Shown here one piece after another: positions 9,407 through 18,122 of a stretch of DNA of 64,000 nt. The notes beneath the pieces were generated by a model, which saw only the letters and a program-made list of their open reading frames with translations, was not told where the DNA came from and searched no databases. Position numbers and translations under genes: made by a program. The stretch's first letter is position 1. Each line of letters opens with the position of its first letter. The DNA is from Oscillospiraceae bacterium (GTDB lineage: Bacteria; Bacillota; Clostridia; Oscillospirales; Acutalibacteraceae). The stretch is taken from NCBI GenBank assembly GCA_031288555.1, contig JAITRE010000032.1, forward strand, positions 39,257 to 103,256. The letters are read 5' to 3'.

Positions 9407-11086
9407 ATGATTTTTAAAAATTTTTTAAAAATTTTACTAGCTTTTGCTTGTACAGTTATTTTAATATTTAACGAGCTTATATTTCCTGCTACAATTTTTA
9501 CTGTAAACGAACAAGAAGATTTTATTAAACCGGGGGTTTTTGAGCCGCCTATAAATGTAGTTATTACCATTGACAGTAATTATGTTAAATTTGCTACTGT
9601 GTCAATGACATCTCTTGTTTTAAATGCCTTAAAAGATACTTATTACAATGTTTATGTAATGGTTCCTGATGATTTTACTGATGAAAATAAAAAGCAACTT
9701 GAAAGTGTAAAAAATATTAACAACAATATAACATTTGAGTTTTTAAAAATGGGAAAATCTTGCAATATGCTTTCTTACAAAAACGGAGATTTTTCAAAGC
9801 CGTATGACAGATTTCTTCCACCAGCATATTATAGACTTTTTATTGCTGCTACTGAAGAAAATAAACACAGTTTGCCAGAAGAAACTGTAGAGAAATTGCA
9901 GAAAATAAGTAGATGTATTTATATTGACGTTGATACTATTATTTTAAGGGATTTAACAGAATTATATAACGAAGATCTCAAAGGGAATCTCATAGGTGGT
10001 GTAGCTGACGAATTAAGAAGCAATATTTTTAAAAAAGACAATAGCAATCTTGAAACTAGTGGAATATTTAAAGATAATTTTGATGATTATATAAATTCTG
10101 GTGTTTTATTGATGGATTTAAAAAAAATGCGTGAGAGTAATATTTCAAGTAAATTTATAGATTTTGGAATCGAAAAAAGAATTAACGAAGGTATTCCTGT
10201 ACATGATCAGTGTATAATCAATAAAATATGCCATGGGAATATAAAAACATTGAAATTTGAAAACAATGTTTTGACATTCATGCGTGGTATTGATTGTTCT
10301 TATAAAGATTTAAAAGTTGATAGTACAAAAGAACTATTTGAAGAGAACGATTGGAATCAGGGCAGGGAAAATCCGAGAATAATTCATTACGCGGGGGGCT
10401 TAAAACCTTGGAACAATTTAAATGTTTTTCATGCTGAATATTGGTGGAAAAATGTAGCGTGTTCTTCGTGTGAATCTCAAATATATGAAGAGTATCTTTC
10501 TCGAAAGAGCAGTGATGAAAAATATCAGGTTAATAAATTTGTTGTAAAAGAATCAAATATTGAAAAAAGCCTTAAGTCTCATCAAAATCCTGAAATAATT
10601 TCTATTATAATTCCTGTTGAAGATAATGAAAGCTGGCTTCGAAAGAATATTTGGAAAATTTTAAATATAAAATCTAGAAATATAGGAATTATTTTTTTGA
10701 TAAAAAGTAATTCCGACATTAAAAGTGTTGATTTTATTAAATCACATCTTTCAAGTGAAAATTTTTATATTATCGAAAATTATAGTGAAGAAGACGTTGA
10801 AAAAAAAGCAGTTGCATATGTTATAAAGGTAGACATAAAGAACAAGAAAATTCAATATTCTTGTCCGAAACTTTATTTAAAAAATATGGATTTAGATTTA
10901 TTTAGTATAGAAGATAATACAAGTGAAAAAATAAATTGGTTTGTTAAAAATATTTTTAAAAACAAAGCAGATGTGGCTGCGTTGTTAGCTGGAAAAATTT
11001 TTAATTTTGATGTTTCAGAATTTTTTTGTAATTTCAAAGAAAGGTTTCAAAGTAAATTTCTTACTAAAAAAAATAACTTGAGTTAG
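9407..11086 (+). CDS. Secreted or membrane-anchored GT8-family glycosyltransferase
   Basis: 559 residues. The first about 30 form a signal peptide or anchor (FLKILLAFACTVILIFNELI). Residues about 45-355 are a glycosyltransferase family 8 domain: INVVITIDSNYVKFATVSM, the DxD metal site IDVDTII (D174, D176), YINSGVLLMDLKKM, DQCIIN and IIHYAGGLKPWN. GT8 enzymes transfer galactose or glucose from nucleotide sugars with retention. The rest, about 390-559, begins ISIIIPVEDNESWLRKNIWK, which resembles a degenerate GT2 N terminus, then diverges. A GT8 with an export signal is odd because sugar-nucleotide donors are cytosolic. Either the catalytic domain faces the cytosol behind an anchor, or it is exported into a host. 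ATG follows TAGGAG. Confidence 0.85.
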   Translation: MIFKNFLKILLAFACTVILIFNELIFPATIFTVNEQEDFIKPGVFEPPINVVITIDSNYVKFATVSMTSLVLNALKDTYYNVYVMVPDDFTDENKKQLESVKNINNNITFEFLKMGKSCNMLSYKNGDFSKPYDRFLPPAYYRLFIAATEENKHSLPEETVEKLQKISRCIYIDVDTIILRDLTELYNEDLKGNLIGGVADELRSNIFKKDNSNLETSGIFKDNFDDYINSGVLLMDLKKMRESNISSKFIDFGIEKRINEGIPVHDQCIINKICHGNIKTLKFENNVLTFMRGIDCSYKDLKVDSTKELFEENDWNQGRENPRIIHYAGGLKPWNNLNVFHAEYWWKNVACSSCESQIYEEYLSRKSSDEKYQVNKFVVKESNIEKSLKSHQNPEIISIIIPVEDNESWLRKNIWKILNIKSRNIGIIFLIKSNSDIKSVDFIKSHLSSENFYIIENYSEEDVEKKAVAYVIKVDIKNKKIQYSCPKLYLKNMDLDLFSIEDNTSEKINWFVKNIFKNKADVAALLAGKIFNFDVSEFFCNFKERFQSKFLTKKNNLS

Positions 11087-11275
11087 TCTACAAAAGAATT
11101 TTGAAATACTTTCACAAGTTTTACATAAGAATTAATATTGCTATAAAAGTTTAAAGGTAAAAAACTTATTTTAATTTTAAATATTTATAAAAATCTACAA
11201 AAATTATACATATTAAATTTAATTGAAACTCATATAATGTTGAAATTGATTAGAAAAATCAAAGGAGATAGGTTT

Positions 11276-11596
11276 ATGAAGGAAAATTACAGTAAAAAGA
11301 AACTTTTATGCAGAAAAAGTAAAAAATTTTTTCAAAAAAAAGTGGCAAATAAAAATAATTTGCAAAAACATAAAGCTAAAAGATCAATTGATAGCAGCCA
11401 AACCCTTATAATAGTTCAATCTGTAATTTGTTTAACAATCATAATAAGCTTTTTACTTTTGAAATTAACATCGAATAAAGCTTATGAAAAAGCACGTTTT
11501 TGGTACTTTGAAAAATTAAATGATTCAGTATTCGTCGAGGACAATGACCCAGGATCTCTTCAAGACAGCGCTTTACTTGTAGATGAAAAAAAATGA
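11276..11596 (+). CDS. Small single-pass membrane protein
   Basis: 106 residues starting at an ATG with an excellent ribosome binding site (AAAGGAG); an in-frame ATG 13 codons upstream has none. A very basic N terminus (about 20 Lys/Arg in the first 45) precedes one hydrophobic segment (LIIVQSVICLTIIISFLLL, about 55-73) and a short acidic tail with the phrase KARFWYFEKLNDSVF. The tail resembles the region after the anchor in Clostridia M23 endopeptidases of the SpoIIQ type, so it might be the surviving N terminus of such a gene. That is a weak inference, and a free-standing small protein is equally possible. Confidence 0.6.
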   Translation: MKENYSKKKLLCRKSKKFFQKKVANKNNLQKHKAKRSIDSSQTLIIVQSVICLTIIISFLLLKLTSNKAYEKARFWYFEKLNDSVFVEDNDPGSLQDSALLVDEKK

Positions 11597-11694
11597 ACTT
11601 ATTGTTTTATAAAAGACGTATAAAATTTAGGCGGTTTATTTGTTTATAATAAGGAAATATTATTAGGGATTATAAAAAAGTAGAAGGATGAAGA

Positions 11695-12621
11695 ATGACA
11701 AATTTTTTGTTGAAAATTTTTAAAAAATTTTACAGAAAAAACGTAAATATAAAAGAGCAAAGATGTAGTTACGGTGTTTTTTGTGGAATTATAGGAATAA
11801 TATGCAATCTACTTTTATTTTTGGGAAAATTAATGGTTGGCATTCTTGCTTCTTCGATTTCAATTATTGCTGACAGCGTCAACAACCTTTCTGATATTGC
11901 TTCTTTTGTAATAACTATAATAGGTTTTAAAATTTCAAGCAAGCCTCCGGACAAAAAACATCCGTTCGGATATGGTAGAGTTGAGTATGTTTGCGGTTTA
12001 ATAGTGGCTTTTTTAATAATAATTATGGGAATTGAGTTTGTAAAATCTTCTTTTAACGAAATTTTTAAACCTAGTGAAACTGAAATTAGCGCGATAACAA
12101 TTGCACTTTTAGTATTTTCTATGATTGTAAAATTTTGGATTTCGAGATTTTTTAAAGTAATGGGCAGAAAAATAAGTTCTTCAGCAATATTGGCAACATC
12201 AAGAGATAGCTTTAATGATATGCTTGTAACATCAAGCATTTTGATTGGTTTGATAATAGTTAAAATATCAAATATTTCTTTAGACGGATATTTAGGACTT
12301 GCTGTTTCTATTTTTATAATTTACGCAGGATTTTCGACAGCAAAGGAAACATTAGGACCAATTTTAGGACAGGCTCCTGATGAAGAATTTTTAAATTTAA
12401 TCAAAGAAAAAACTATTTCTTACGAAAAAATACTTTCTATAAGCGATATTGTTGTGCATAATTATGGTCCTGGCAGGGCTATGATTTCGTTATATGTAGA
12501 AGTATCTCGTAATGAAGAGTTAATTAGTATTTACGATAAGATTATTGAAATTAAAAAAGATTTGCAGGATTTTTTTTCTTGTGAATTTATTATTGGGGTA
12601 AATTTATCTTCTGAAATTTAA
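11695..12621 (+). CDS. Cation diffusion facilitator (CDF) metal efflux protein
   Basis: CDF proteins exchange Zn2+, Mn2+, Co2+ or Fe2+ for protons. The 308-residue protein has six hydrophobic segments. The first metal-site helix reads ADSVNNLSD, followed by the signature KPPDKKHPFGYGRVEY, and TM5 carries ATSRDSFNDML, which supplies the second acidic pair. A C-terminal cytosolic domain (about 225-308) is of the usual dimerisation type. A D-rich rather than H-containing TM2/TM5 quartet is more like Mn/Fe-type CDFs than Zn-type, but metal choice cannot be fixed from sequence. AGAAGGATG precedes the start. Confidence 0.93.
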   Translation: MTNFLLKIFKKFYRKNVNIKEQRCSYGVFCGIIGIICNLLLFLGKLMVGILASSISIIADSVNNLSDIASFVITIIGFKISSKPPDKKHPFGYGRVEYVCGLIVAFLIIIMGIEFVKSSFNEIFKPSETEISAITIALLVFSMIVKFWISRFFKVMGRKISSSAILATSRDSFNDMLVTSSILIGLIIVKISNISLDGYLGLAVSIFIIYAGFSTAKETLGPILGQAPDEEFLNLIKEKTISYEKILSISDIVVHNYGPGRAMISLYVEVSRNEELISIYDKIIEIKKDLQDFFSCEFIIGVNLSSEI

Positions 12622-12985
12622 GTAATTGTGTAAGTTAATTTTATTTTTTTGCAATTTAATATGTTTTATAAGTTATATTGCTGTTTTTTATTTTAAAAAA
12701 TCGTAAAAAACTTATAAAAATTATTTTCAATTTATAAAATTTTTAAAAAATAAACAGCGCTTAAATACTGTAATTTTAAAAGTTAAACTTTAAAAAGTTT
12801 TTTAATAAAACCGCTTTGGGCTTAAATTTATAATAGTTTTTTGCATTTTTAATTTAGCGTTTATTAGTCGTTGACAAATTTAATATTTGCAAATAATATT
12901 GGTTTTAGGTGAGTTGTTAAAAGTTATATGAAAGTTGTTACAAAAAGAAGGATTTGATGTATAAAAATTTCAAGTTGTGTGAATT
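12622..12985. other. AT-rich intergenic region upstream of acpP
   Basis: No ORF or RNA gene is recognisable. The only supported element is the acpP promoter listed separately. Poly-A/T tracts dominate, and no riboswitch-like conserved core was seen. Confidence 0.5.
12871..12899 (+). promoter_or_regulatory. Predicted sigma-A promoter of acpP
   Basis: A perfect TTGACA (12871-12876) is followed after 17 nt by TAATAT (12894-12899). The leader to the acpP GTG would be about 120 nt. Confidence 0.7.
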
Positions 12986-13027
12986 TTGAGTTTTGTTGTT
13001 GAATTTTGTTTTAAAGGAGTGTTTTTT

Positions 13028-13267
13028 GTGGTTCTTGAAAAAGTAAAAGCGGTAATGAGTGAGTGTTTTAATTTAGAGGAGGGTGAAATTACAAATGATA
13101 TGTCTATTGATAAAGATTTAAACGCAGATTCCTTAGATATTGCTGATTTTATAATGGCTTTAGAAGGAGAGTTTAATATTGATATTCCAAATAATGATAT
13201 TGAAAATATAAAAACTGTTAATCAGTTAGTTGATTATATTAAAAAGAAATCTAAAAGAACTATTTAA
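13028..13267 (+). CDS. acpP: Acyl carrier protein
   Basis: Carries acyl chains on a 4'-phosphopantetheine arm during fatty acid synthesis. From the GTG start (after AAAGGAGTG) the protein is 79 residues, acidic, with the DSL motif NADSLD giving the modified serine S35, and the usual helix pattern ALEGEFNIDIP. An in-frame upstream start would add 14 residues without a ribosome binding site and is rejected. No fab, plsX or rnc gene is adjacent, so it stands alone under its own promoter. Confidence 0.95.
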   Translation: MVLEKVKAVMSECFNLEEGEITNDMSIDKDLNADSLDIADFIMALEGEFNIDIPNNDIENIKTVNQLVDYIKKKSKRTI

Positions 13268-13498
13268 GGTATATGTGATGTTGAAGATCAATGTTGTGTG
13301 TTTAAAGTTTTATTTTGTTTTAAAATAGAAGAAAATATATTTTTATAAGTTAGTATTTTAAAAAGTAATTTTTATTATAATTAAGAAGCTTAATAAGGAA
13401 GAAATTATGTTTAGTTTTATATGTAAGCATTAGATGTTTATTTTGTTGATTTGTGAGCGGTTAATGTTTTTTTATATAAAGGAGATTACTTCAGAACA

Positions 13499-14935
13499 AT
13501 GGTAAAGCAAGAAAAGTTAGTTGAAGAAATAACATCAAGAGATGTAGATTTTTCTAAATGGTACACAGACATAGTAAAAAAAGCAAAACTTATGGATTAT
13601 TCAAGTGTAAAAGGTTGTATGATAATTAGACCTTATGGTTTTGCTATATGGGAAAATATTCAGAAATTTTTAGATAAAACTTTTAAATATCTTGGCCATG
13701 AAAATGTTGCTATGCCGTTATTGATTCCTGAAAGTCTTTTGCAAAAAGAAAAAGATCATATAAAAGGATTTGCTCCGGAAGTAGCTTGGATTACGGAATG
13801 TGGAAGTGAAAAATTACCAGAAAGGTTATGTATACGTCCGACTTCAGAAACACTTTTCTGCAGTCATTATTCACAAATAATCGAATCTTACAGAGATCTT
13901 CCAAAATTATATAATCAATGGTGTTCCGTTGTCAGATGGGAAAAGACGTCTAGGCCCTTTTTAAGATCTGTTGAAATTTTTTGGCAGGAGGGGCACACTG
14001 TCCATGAAACTGCTCAAGAGGCAGTAGAGGAAACAAAAAAGATGCTGGATGTGTATGTTAATTTTTTTAAAAATCAGTTATTAATACCTGTGATTTCGGG
14101 CGAAAAAAGTGAAAAAGAAAAATTTAGTGGGGCTAAAAACACCTATACTGTTGAAGCTTTAATGTATGATGGCAAAGCTTTACAATCTGCTACTAGCCAT
14201 TATTTTTCGGATAATTTTTCAAAAGCTTTTAATATAACATTTAGAGATAGAAAAAATAAAATAAGCTACCCGTTTGGTACATCTTGGGGTTTGGCAACCA
14301 GAGTTATAGGTGCTGTAATAATGGTTCACGGAGATGATAATGGTCTTGTACTTCCACCAGATATTTCGCCAATACAAGTTATAATTATACCTATTACATT
14401 AAAAAATGATTTTGTAATTAAAAAAACTTATGAGATTTTTGGAATTTTAAGTTTAAATTTTCGTGTTAAATTAGACGATTCTAAAAGAAGTCCTGGATGG
14501 AAATTTTCAGAGTATGAAATGAAAGGTGTGCCTATTAGATTAGAATTAGGCCCTAAAGATATAGAAAAAAATCAATGTGTTTTAGTAAGGCGCGATAATC
14601 AAAAAAAAGTTTTTGTTTCTATTGAAAACTTGAAAAAATCAGTGCTTAACACTTTAAATGACATAAAAAAAAATATGTACGAAACAGCAAACAACAGATT
14701 AAGATCTCGGACTTACGAAGCCACGGATTTGCAAAATTTTTTAGATTTGTCAAAAAATAAACAAGGTTTTATAAAAGCAATGTGGTGTGGTGATGTTGCT
14801 TGTGAAAATAAACTTAAGGAGTTAGCTTTAGTTTCTTTGCGTTGTATTCCTTTCAATCAAGAGCGGATTTCAGAAAACTGCGTTTGTTGCAAAAAAAAAG
14901 CTGAAAGTATGGTTTATTTTGGAAAATCATATTGA
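13499..14935 (+). CDS. proS: Prolyl-tRNA synthetase, archaeal/eukaryal type
   Basis: Charges tRNA-Pro. At 478 residues it is the short ProRS form lacking the bacterial INS editing domain. Diagnostic segments are KGCMIIRPYGFAIWENIQ, CIRPTSET, motif 2 VVRWEKTSRPFLRSVEIFWQ EGHTVHE (written with a break), TSWGLATRVIGAVIMVHGD (motif 3), and the C-terminal zinc-type domain with MWCGDVACE and NCVCCKKKAESMVYF ending in GKSY. The ATG is about 14 nt after GGAG, a long spacing. No T-box was found in the 230-bp leader. The stop overlaps the open frame upstream of nrdD, and the two are probably co-transcribed. Confidence 0.96.
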   Translation: MVKQEKLVEEITSRDVDFSKWYTDIVKKAKLMDYSSVKGCMIIRPYGFAIWENIQKFLDKTFKYLGHENVAMPLLIPESLLQKEKDHIKGFAPEVAWITECGSEKLPERLCIRPTSETLFCSHYSQIIESYRDLPKLYNQWCSVVRWEKTSRPFLRSVEIFWQEGHTVHETAQEAVEETKKMLDVYVNFFKNQLLIPVISGEKSEKEKFSGAKNTYTVEALMYDGKALQSATSHYFSDNFSKAFNITFRDRKNKISYPFGTSWGLATRVIGAVIMVHGDDNGLVLPPDISPIQVIIIPITLKNDFVIKKTYEIFGILSLNFRVKLDDSKRSPGWKFSEYEMKGVPIRLELGPKDIEKNQCVLVRRDNQKKVFVSIENLKKSVLNTLNDIKKNMYETANNRLRSRTYEATDLQNFLDLSKNKQGFIKAMWCGDVACENKLKELALVSLRCIPFNQERISENCVCCKKKAESMVYFGKSY

Positions 14936-14958
14936 ATTTTGTCAAGGAGGAACTGTCA

Positions 14959-17307
14959 ATGAATAATATTATAAAACGTGATGGAAGAAAGGTTGAGTTT
15001 GATATTAAAAAGGTATCCTCTGCCATTTTTGAATCAGCAAAATCAGTTGGTGGTAAAGATTTTAAAATAGCTATGGGGCTTGCTATTAAAGTTGAAAAAT
15101 TTTTAGAAAAAGAAAAAAATTTTACTCCCACAGTGGATCACATACAAGACATAGTTGAAAAAATTTTAATTGAAAATGGTCATGCTAAAACTGCAAAGGA
15201 ATATATTTTATATCGTGCTGAAAGAACAAGAATTAGAGAAATGAATACGAGTCTCATGAAGATTTATGAAGATTTAAGTTTTAAATTAGCAAAAGATGAC
15301 AATAAAAAAAGAGAAAACGCTAATATAGATGGCGATACTGCTATGGGAACGATGTTGAAATATGGTTCTGAAGGCGCCAAACAATTTTATGAAATGTATG
15401 TTCTAGATAAAAAACACGTAAAAGCTCATCGTGAAGGAGATATCCACATACATGATTTAGATTTTTTAAATCTTACCACTACATGTTGTCAAATAGATAT
15501 TGATAAACTTTTTACAGGTGGTTTTTCAACTGGGCATGGTTTTTTGCGTGAGCCAAATGATATTTCTAGTTATTCAGCTCTTGCGTGTATAGCGATTCAA
15601 GCAAATCAAAACGATCAACATGGAGGTCAAAGTATTCCAAATTTTGATTATGCAATGGCGAAAGGAGTCAAAAAAACTTTTTGTAGGATTTATAGGCAGA
15701 ATTTAGAAAAAGCTTTAGAGCTTTTGACAGATTCGAAAAATTTTGTTCAAAATGCAGAAAAAATTATAGAGAAGTCTGTTTTGAATTCAAAAGATTCTTT
15801 TGCGCCGCTTGAAGGAAAAAATTCTTATACTGTGTCTGAAAATAATATTTTGTCAGAAGATTTTGGGAAAGATGTTGCGAATAAAATACAGAATTTTGTT
15901 ATAAATCGCACTTACAAAGAAACAGATCGCGCTGTTTTTCAGGCTATGGAGGCTTTTGTTTATAATTTAAACACGATGCATTCAAGAGCAGGCGCGCAAG
16001 TTCCTTTTAGTTCGATTAATTACGGAACAGACACAAGCAAAGAAGGACGTATGGTTATAAAAAATATTTTACTAGCGCAAGAAAGAGGGCTCGGTAACGG
16101 GGAAACTCCTATTTTTCCGATTCACATATTTAAAGTTAAAGAAGGAATTAATTACAACTCTGATGATGTTAATTATGATCTTTTAAAACTTGCTTTAAAA
16201 GTAAGTGCTAAGAGGCTTTTCCCAAATTTTTCTTTTATAGATGCACCCTTTAATTTAAAATATTACAAAAAATCTAAACCTGAAACAGAAGTTGCTTATA
16301 TGGGTTGTAGAACCAGAGTTGTTGCTAATAATTTTGATCCGTTTCGTGAAATAATATATGGAAGAGGAAATCTTAGTTTTACTTCTATAAATTTACCAAG
16401 AATTGGTATTAAAAGCAATAAAAATATTGAATTTTTTTATGAATTGCTCGAAAAGCAAGTAGATCTTATTATAGAGCAGCTTCTTGCAAGGTTTGAATTG
16501 CAATCTAAGAAAAAAGTTAGAAATTTTCCATTTTTGATGGGTCAAGGTGTTTGGATAGATTCTGATAAATTAAGTATTGATGATGAAGTTGGTGATATTT
16601 TAAAACATGGAACTTTAACTCTTGGCTTTATAGGTTTAGCCGAATGTTTAAAAGCTTTAACAGGTTTTCATCATGGTGAAAATTTGAATTCTCACAACAT
16701 TGGACTTGAAATAGTTGGATATATGAGGAAAAAAGTAGACAATGCTTGCAAAAAGTACAACCTTAATTTTTCTCTTATAGCGACTCCTGCAGAAGGACTT
16801 TCTGGTAGATTTGTGTTGATTGATAGGGAAAAATATGGTAATATTAAAGGGGTTACAGATAGAAATTATTACACTAATTCCTTTCATGTTCCGGTTTATT
16901 ATCCGTTGACTGTTTGGGATAAAATTAAAATTGAAGCTCCGTATCATTCTCTTACAAACGGTGGTCATATTTCTTATGTTGAATTAGATGGAGACCCTAC
17001 AAACAATTTAGAAGCTTTTGAAAAAATTATTAGATGTATGAAAGAATCTGGCGTTGGATATGGTTCTGTGAATCACCCAGTAGATAGAGATCCTGTTTGT
17101 GGATATACAGGGATTATAGCAGATAATTGCCCTAGTTGTGGAAGAAATGATGAAAATGGAAGTATTCCATTTGAAAGAATTAGAAGAATTACAGGTTATC
17201 TTGTTGGGACCCTTGATAGATTTAATGATGCAAAAAAAGCGGAGGAACACGATAGAGTAAAGCATTCATTGATCGAAACTGAAAAGGTAGAAAAACGAAT
17301 ATCATGA
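14959..17307 (+). CDS. nrdD: Anaerobic ribonucleoside-triphosphate reductase
   Basis: Class III reductase that makes dNTPs without oxygen using a glycyl radical. From the ATG behind AAGGAGG it is 782 residues. It has an N-terminal ATP-cone (IIKRDGRKVEFDIKKV, 1-90), the catalytic barrel with TTTCCQIDIDKLF and HGGQSIPNFDYAMAKG, and a C-terminal zinc motif CGYTGIIADNCPSCGR. The radical-bearing RITGYLVG segment follows, with G746 as the expected radical site. The stop overlaps the nrdG start (ATGA). No aerobic reductase is in the window, consistent with strict anaerobiosis. Confidence 0.98.
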   Translation: MNNIIKRDGRKVEFDIKKVSSAIFESAKSVGGKDFKIAMGLAIKVEKFLEKEKNFTPTVDHIQDIVEKILIENGHAKTAKEYILYRAERTRIREMNTSLMKIYEDLSFKLAKDDNKKRENANIDGDTAMGTMLKYGSEGAKQFYEMYVLDKKHVKAHREGDIHIHDLDFLNLTTTCCQIDIDKLFTGGFSTGHGFLREPNDISSYSALACIAIQANQNDQHGGQSIPNFDYAMAKGVKKTFCRIYRQNLEKALELLTDSKNFVQNAEKIIEKSVLNSKDSFAPLEGKNSYTVSENNILSEDFGKDVANKIQNFVINRTYKETDRAVFQAMEAFVYNLNTMHSRAGAQVPFSSINYGTDTSKEGRMVIKNILLAQERGLGNGETPIFPIHIFKVKEGINYNSDDVNYDLLKLALKVSAKRLFPNFSFIDAPFNLKYYKKSKPETEVAYMGCRTRVVANNFDPFREIIYGRGNLSFTSINLPRIGIKSNKNIEFFYELLEKQVDLIIEQLLARFELQSKKKVRNFPFLMGQGVWIDSDKLSIDDEVGDILKHGTLTLGFIGLAECLKALTGFHHGENLNSHNIGLEIVGYMRKKVDNACKKYNLNFSLIATPAEGLSGRFVLIDREKYGNIKGVTDRNYYTNSFHVPVYYPLTVWDKIKIEAPYHSLTNGGHISYVELDGDPTNNLEAFEKIIRCMKESGVGYGSVNHPVDRDPVCGYTGIIADNCPSCGRNDENGSIPFERIRRITGYLVGTLDRFNDAKKAEEHDRVKHSLIETEKVEKRIS

Positions 17308-17846
17308 TAAAGAACGGTAAAAATATATTAAACAGCAGAACTATTGCACGTGTTTTTGGAATTGTGAAGGAATCAATAGTGGATGGCCCAGGCCTTCGTT
17401 TTGTAGTGTTTTTTCAAGGTTGCCTATTAAAGTGCAGGGGTTGTCACAATCCCCTTGCACAAAATCTTAAGGGAGGGAACGAAAAAACTGTTTTTGAGAT
17501 TGTTGAACTTATCAAGAAAAATCCGCTGTTATCAGGAATAACATTATCAGGAGGCGAGCCTTTTCTTCAAGCTAAGGCTTCTTATGAGATCGCGAGGTTT
17601 GCAAAAAAAGAAAATTTAAATGTTATAACTTATACAGGTTACACTATGGAAGAACTTTTTAAAGGATTGTCAGATCATTCTTATTGGAAAGAACTTTTGG
17701 AACAAACTGATATACTTGTGGATGGTCCTTTTATTTTTAGCAAAAAAAGTTTGCTTTTAAAATTCCGCGGCTCAAGTAATCAGAGAATTGTTGATTCTAA
17801 AATTTCTTTAAAAAAAGGTAAAGTTATTACAAAAAAAGATTTTTAA
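17304..17846 (+). CDS. nrdG: Anaerobic ribonucleotide reductase activating protein
   Basis: Radical SAM enzyme that installs the glycyl radical on NrdD. The 180-residue protein carries the CxxxCxxC cluster motif as C40, C44 and C47 (FFQGCLLKCRGCHNP), the GGE-type SAM motif (LSGGEPFLQ), and the short radical-SAM fold expected for NrdG. It overlaps nrdD by four bases (ATGA), so translation is coupled. Confidence 0.97.
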   Translation: MIKNGKNILNSRTIARVFGIVKESIVDGPGLRFVVFFQGCLLKCRGCHNPLAQNLKGGNEKTVFEIVELIKKNPLLSGITLSGGEPFLQAKASYEIARFAKKENLNVITYTGYTMEELFKGLSDHSYWKELLEQTDILVDGPFIFSKKSLLLKFRGSSNQRIVDSKISLKKGKVITKKDF

Positions 17847-18060
17847 TTTATAAAAGTGTTTTTAAAAGACATTTTAATTTTTTATTTTTAATGAAAGATG
17901 AGAAAAGAATTTCCGTAGTTTGAATTGTAGTTTTATATTTTTGAAACGTATTTCGCGTAGTTTTTAAAGAGTTTAAACATATTATTAATTTTGTTGGTAG
18001 TTTTATGTTAAATGTTGTAAATAACGAAGCAGCTTGTTTTAAGTTTAATTACACTATGAA

Positions 18061-18091
18061 TTGACAATTTGTTTGCAAAAATTTTTATAGT
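18061..18091 (+). promoter_or_regulatory. Predicted promoter of the first binding-protein gene
   Basis: A perfect TTGACA (18061-18066) is followed by TTATAG (18-nt spacing) or TATAGT (19-nt spacing). The start codon is about 30 nt further on. The -10 choice is uncertain. Confidence 0.45.
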
Positions 18092-18122
18092 TCAAATTAA
18101 TGCGAAAAAGGAATGAATTTTG

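Noticed and set aside
13268..13498. T-box riboswitch before proS (and before asnS at 54031-54200)
   Set aside because: No T-box core (TGGNACCGCG type) or terminator/antiterminator pair found in either leader.
18006..18065. Short ORF of 19 codons before the first binding-protein gene
   Set aside because: No ribosome binding site and it overlaps the predicted -35 box.
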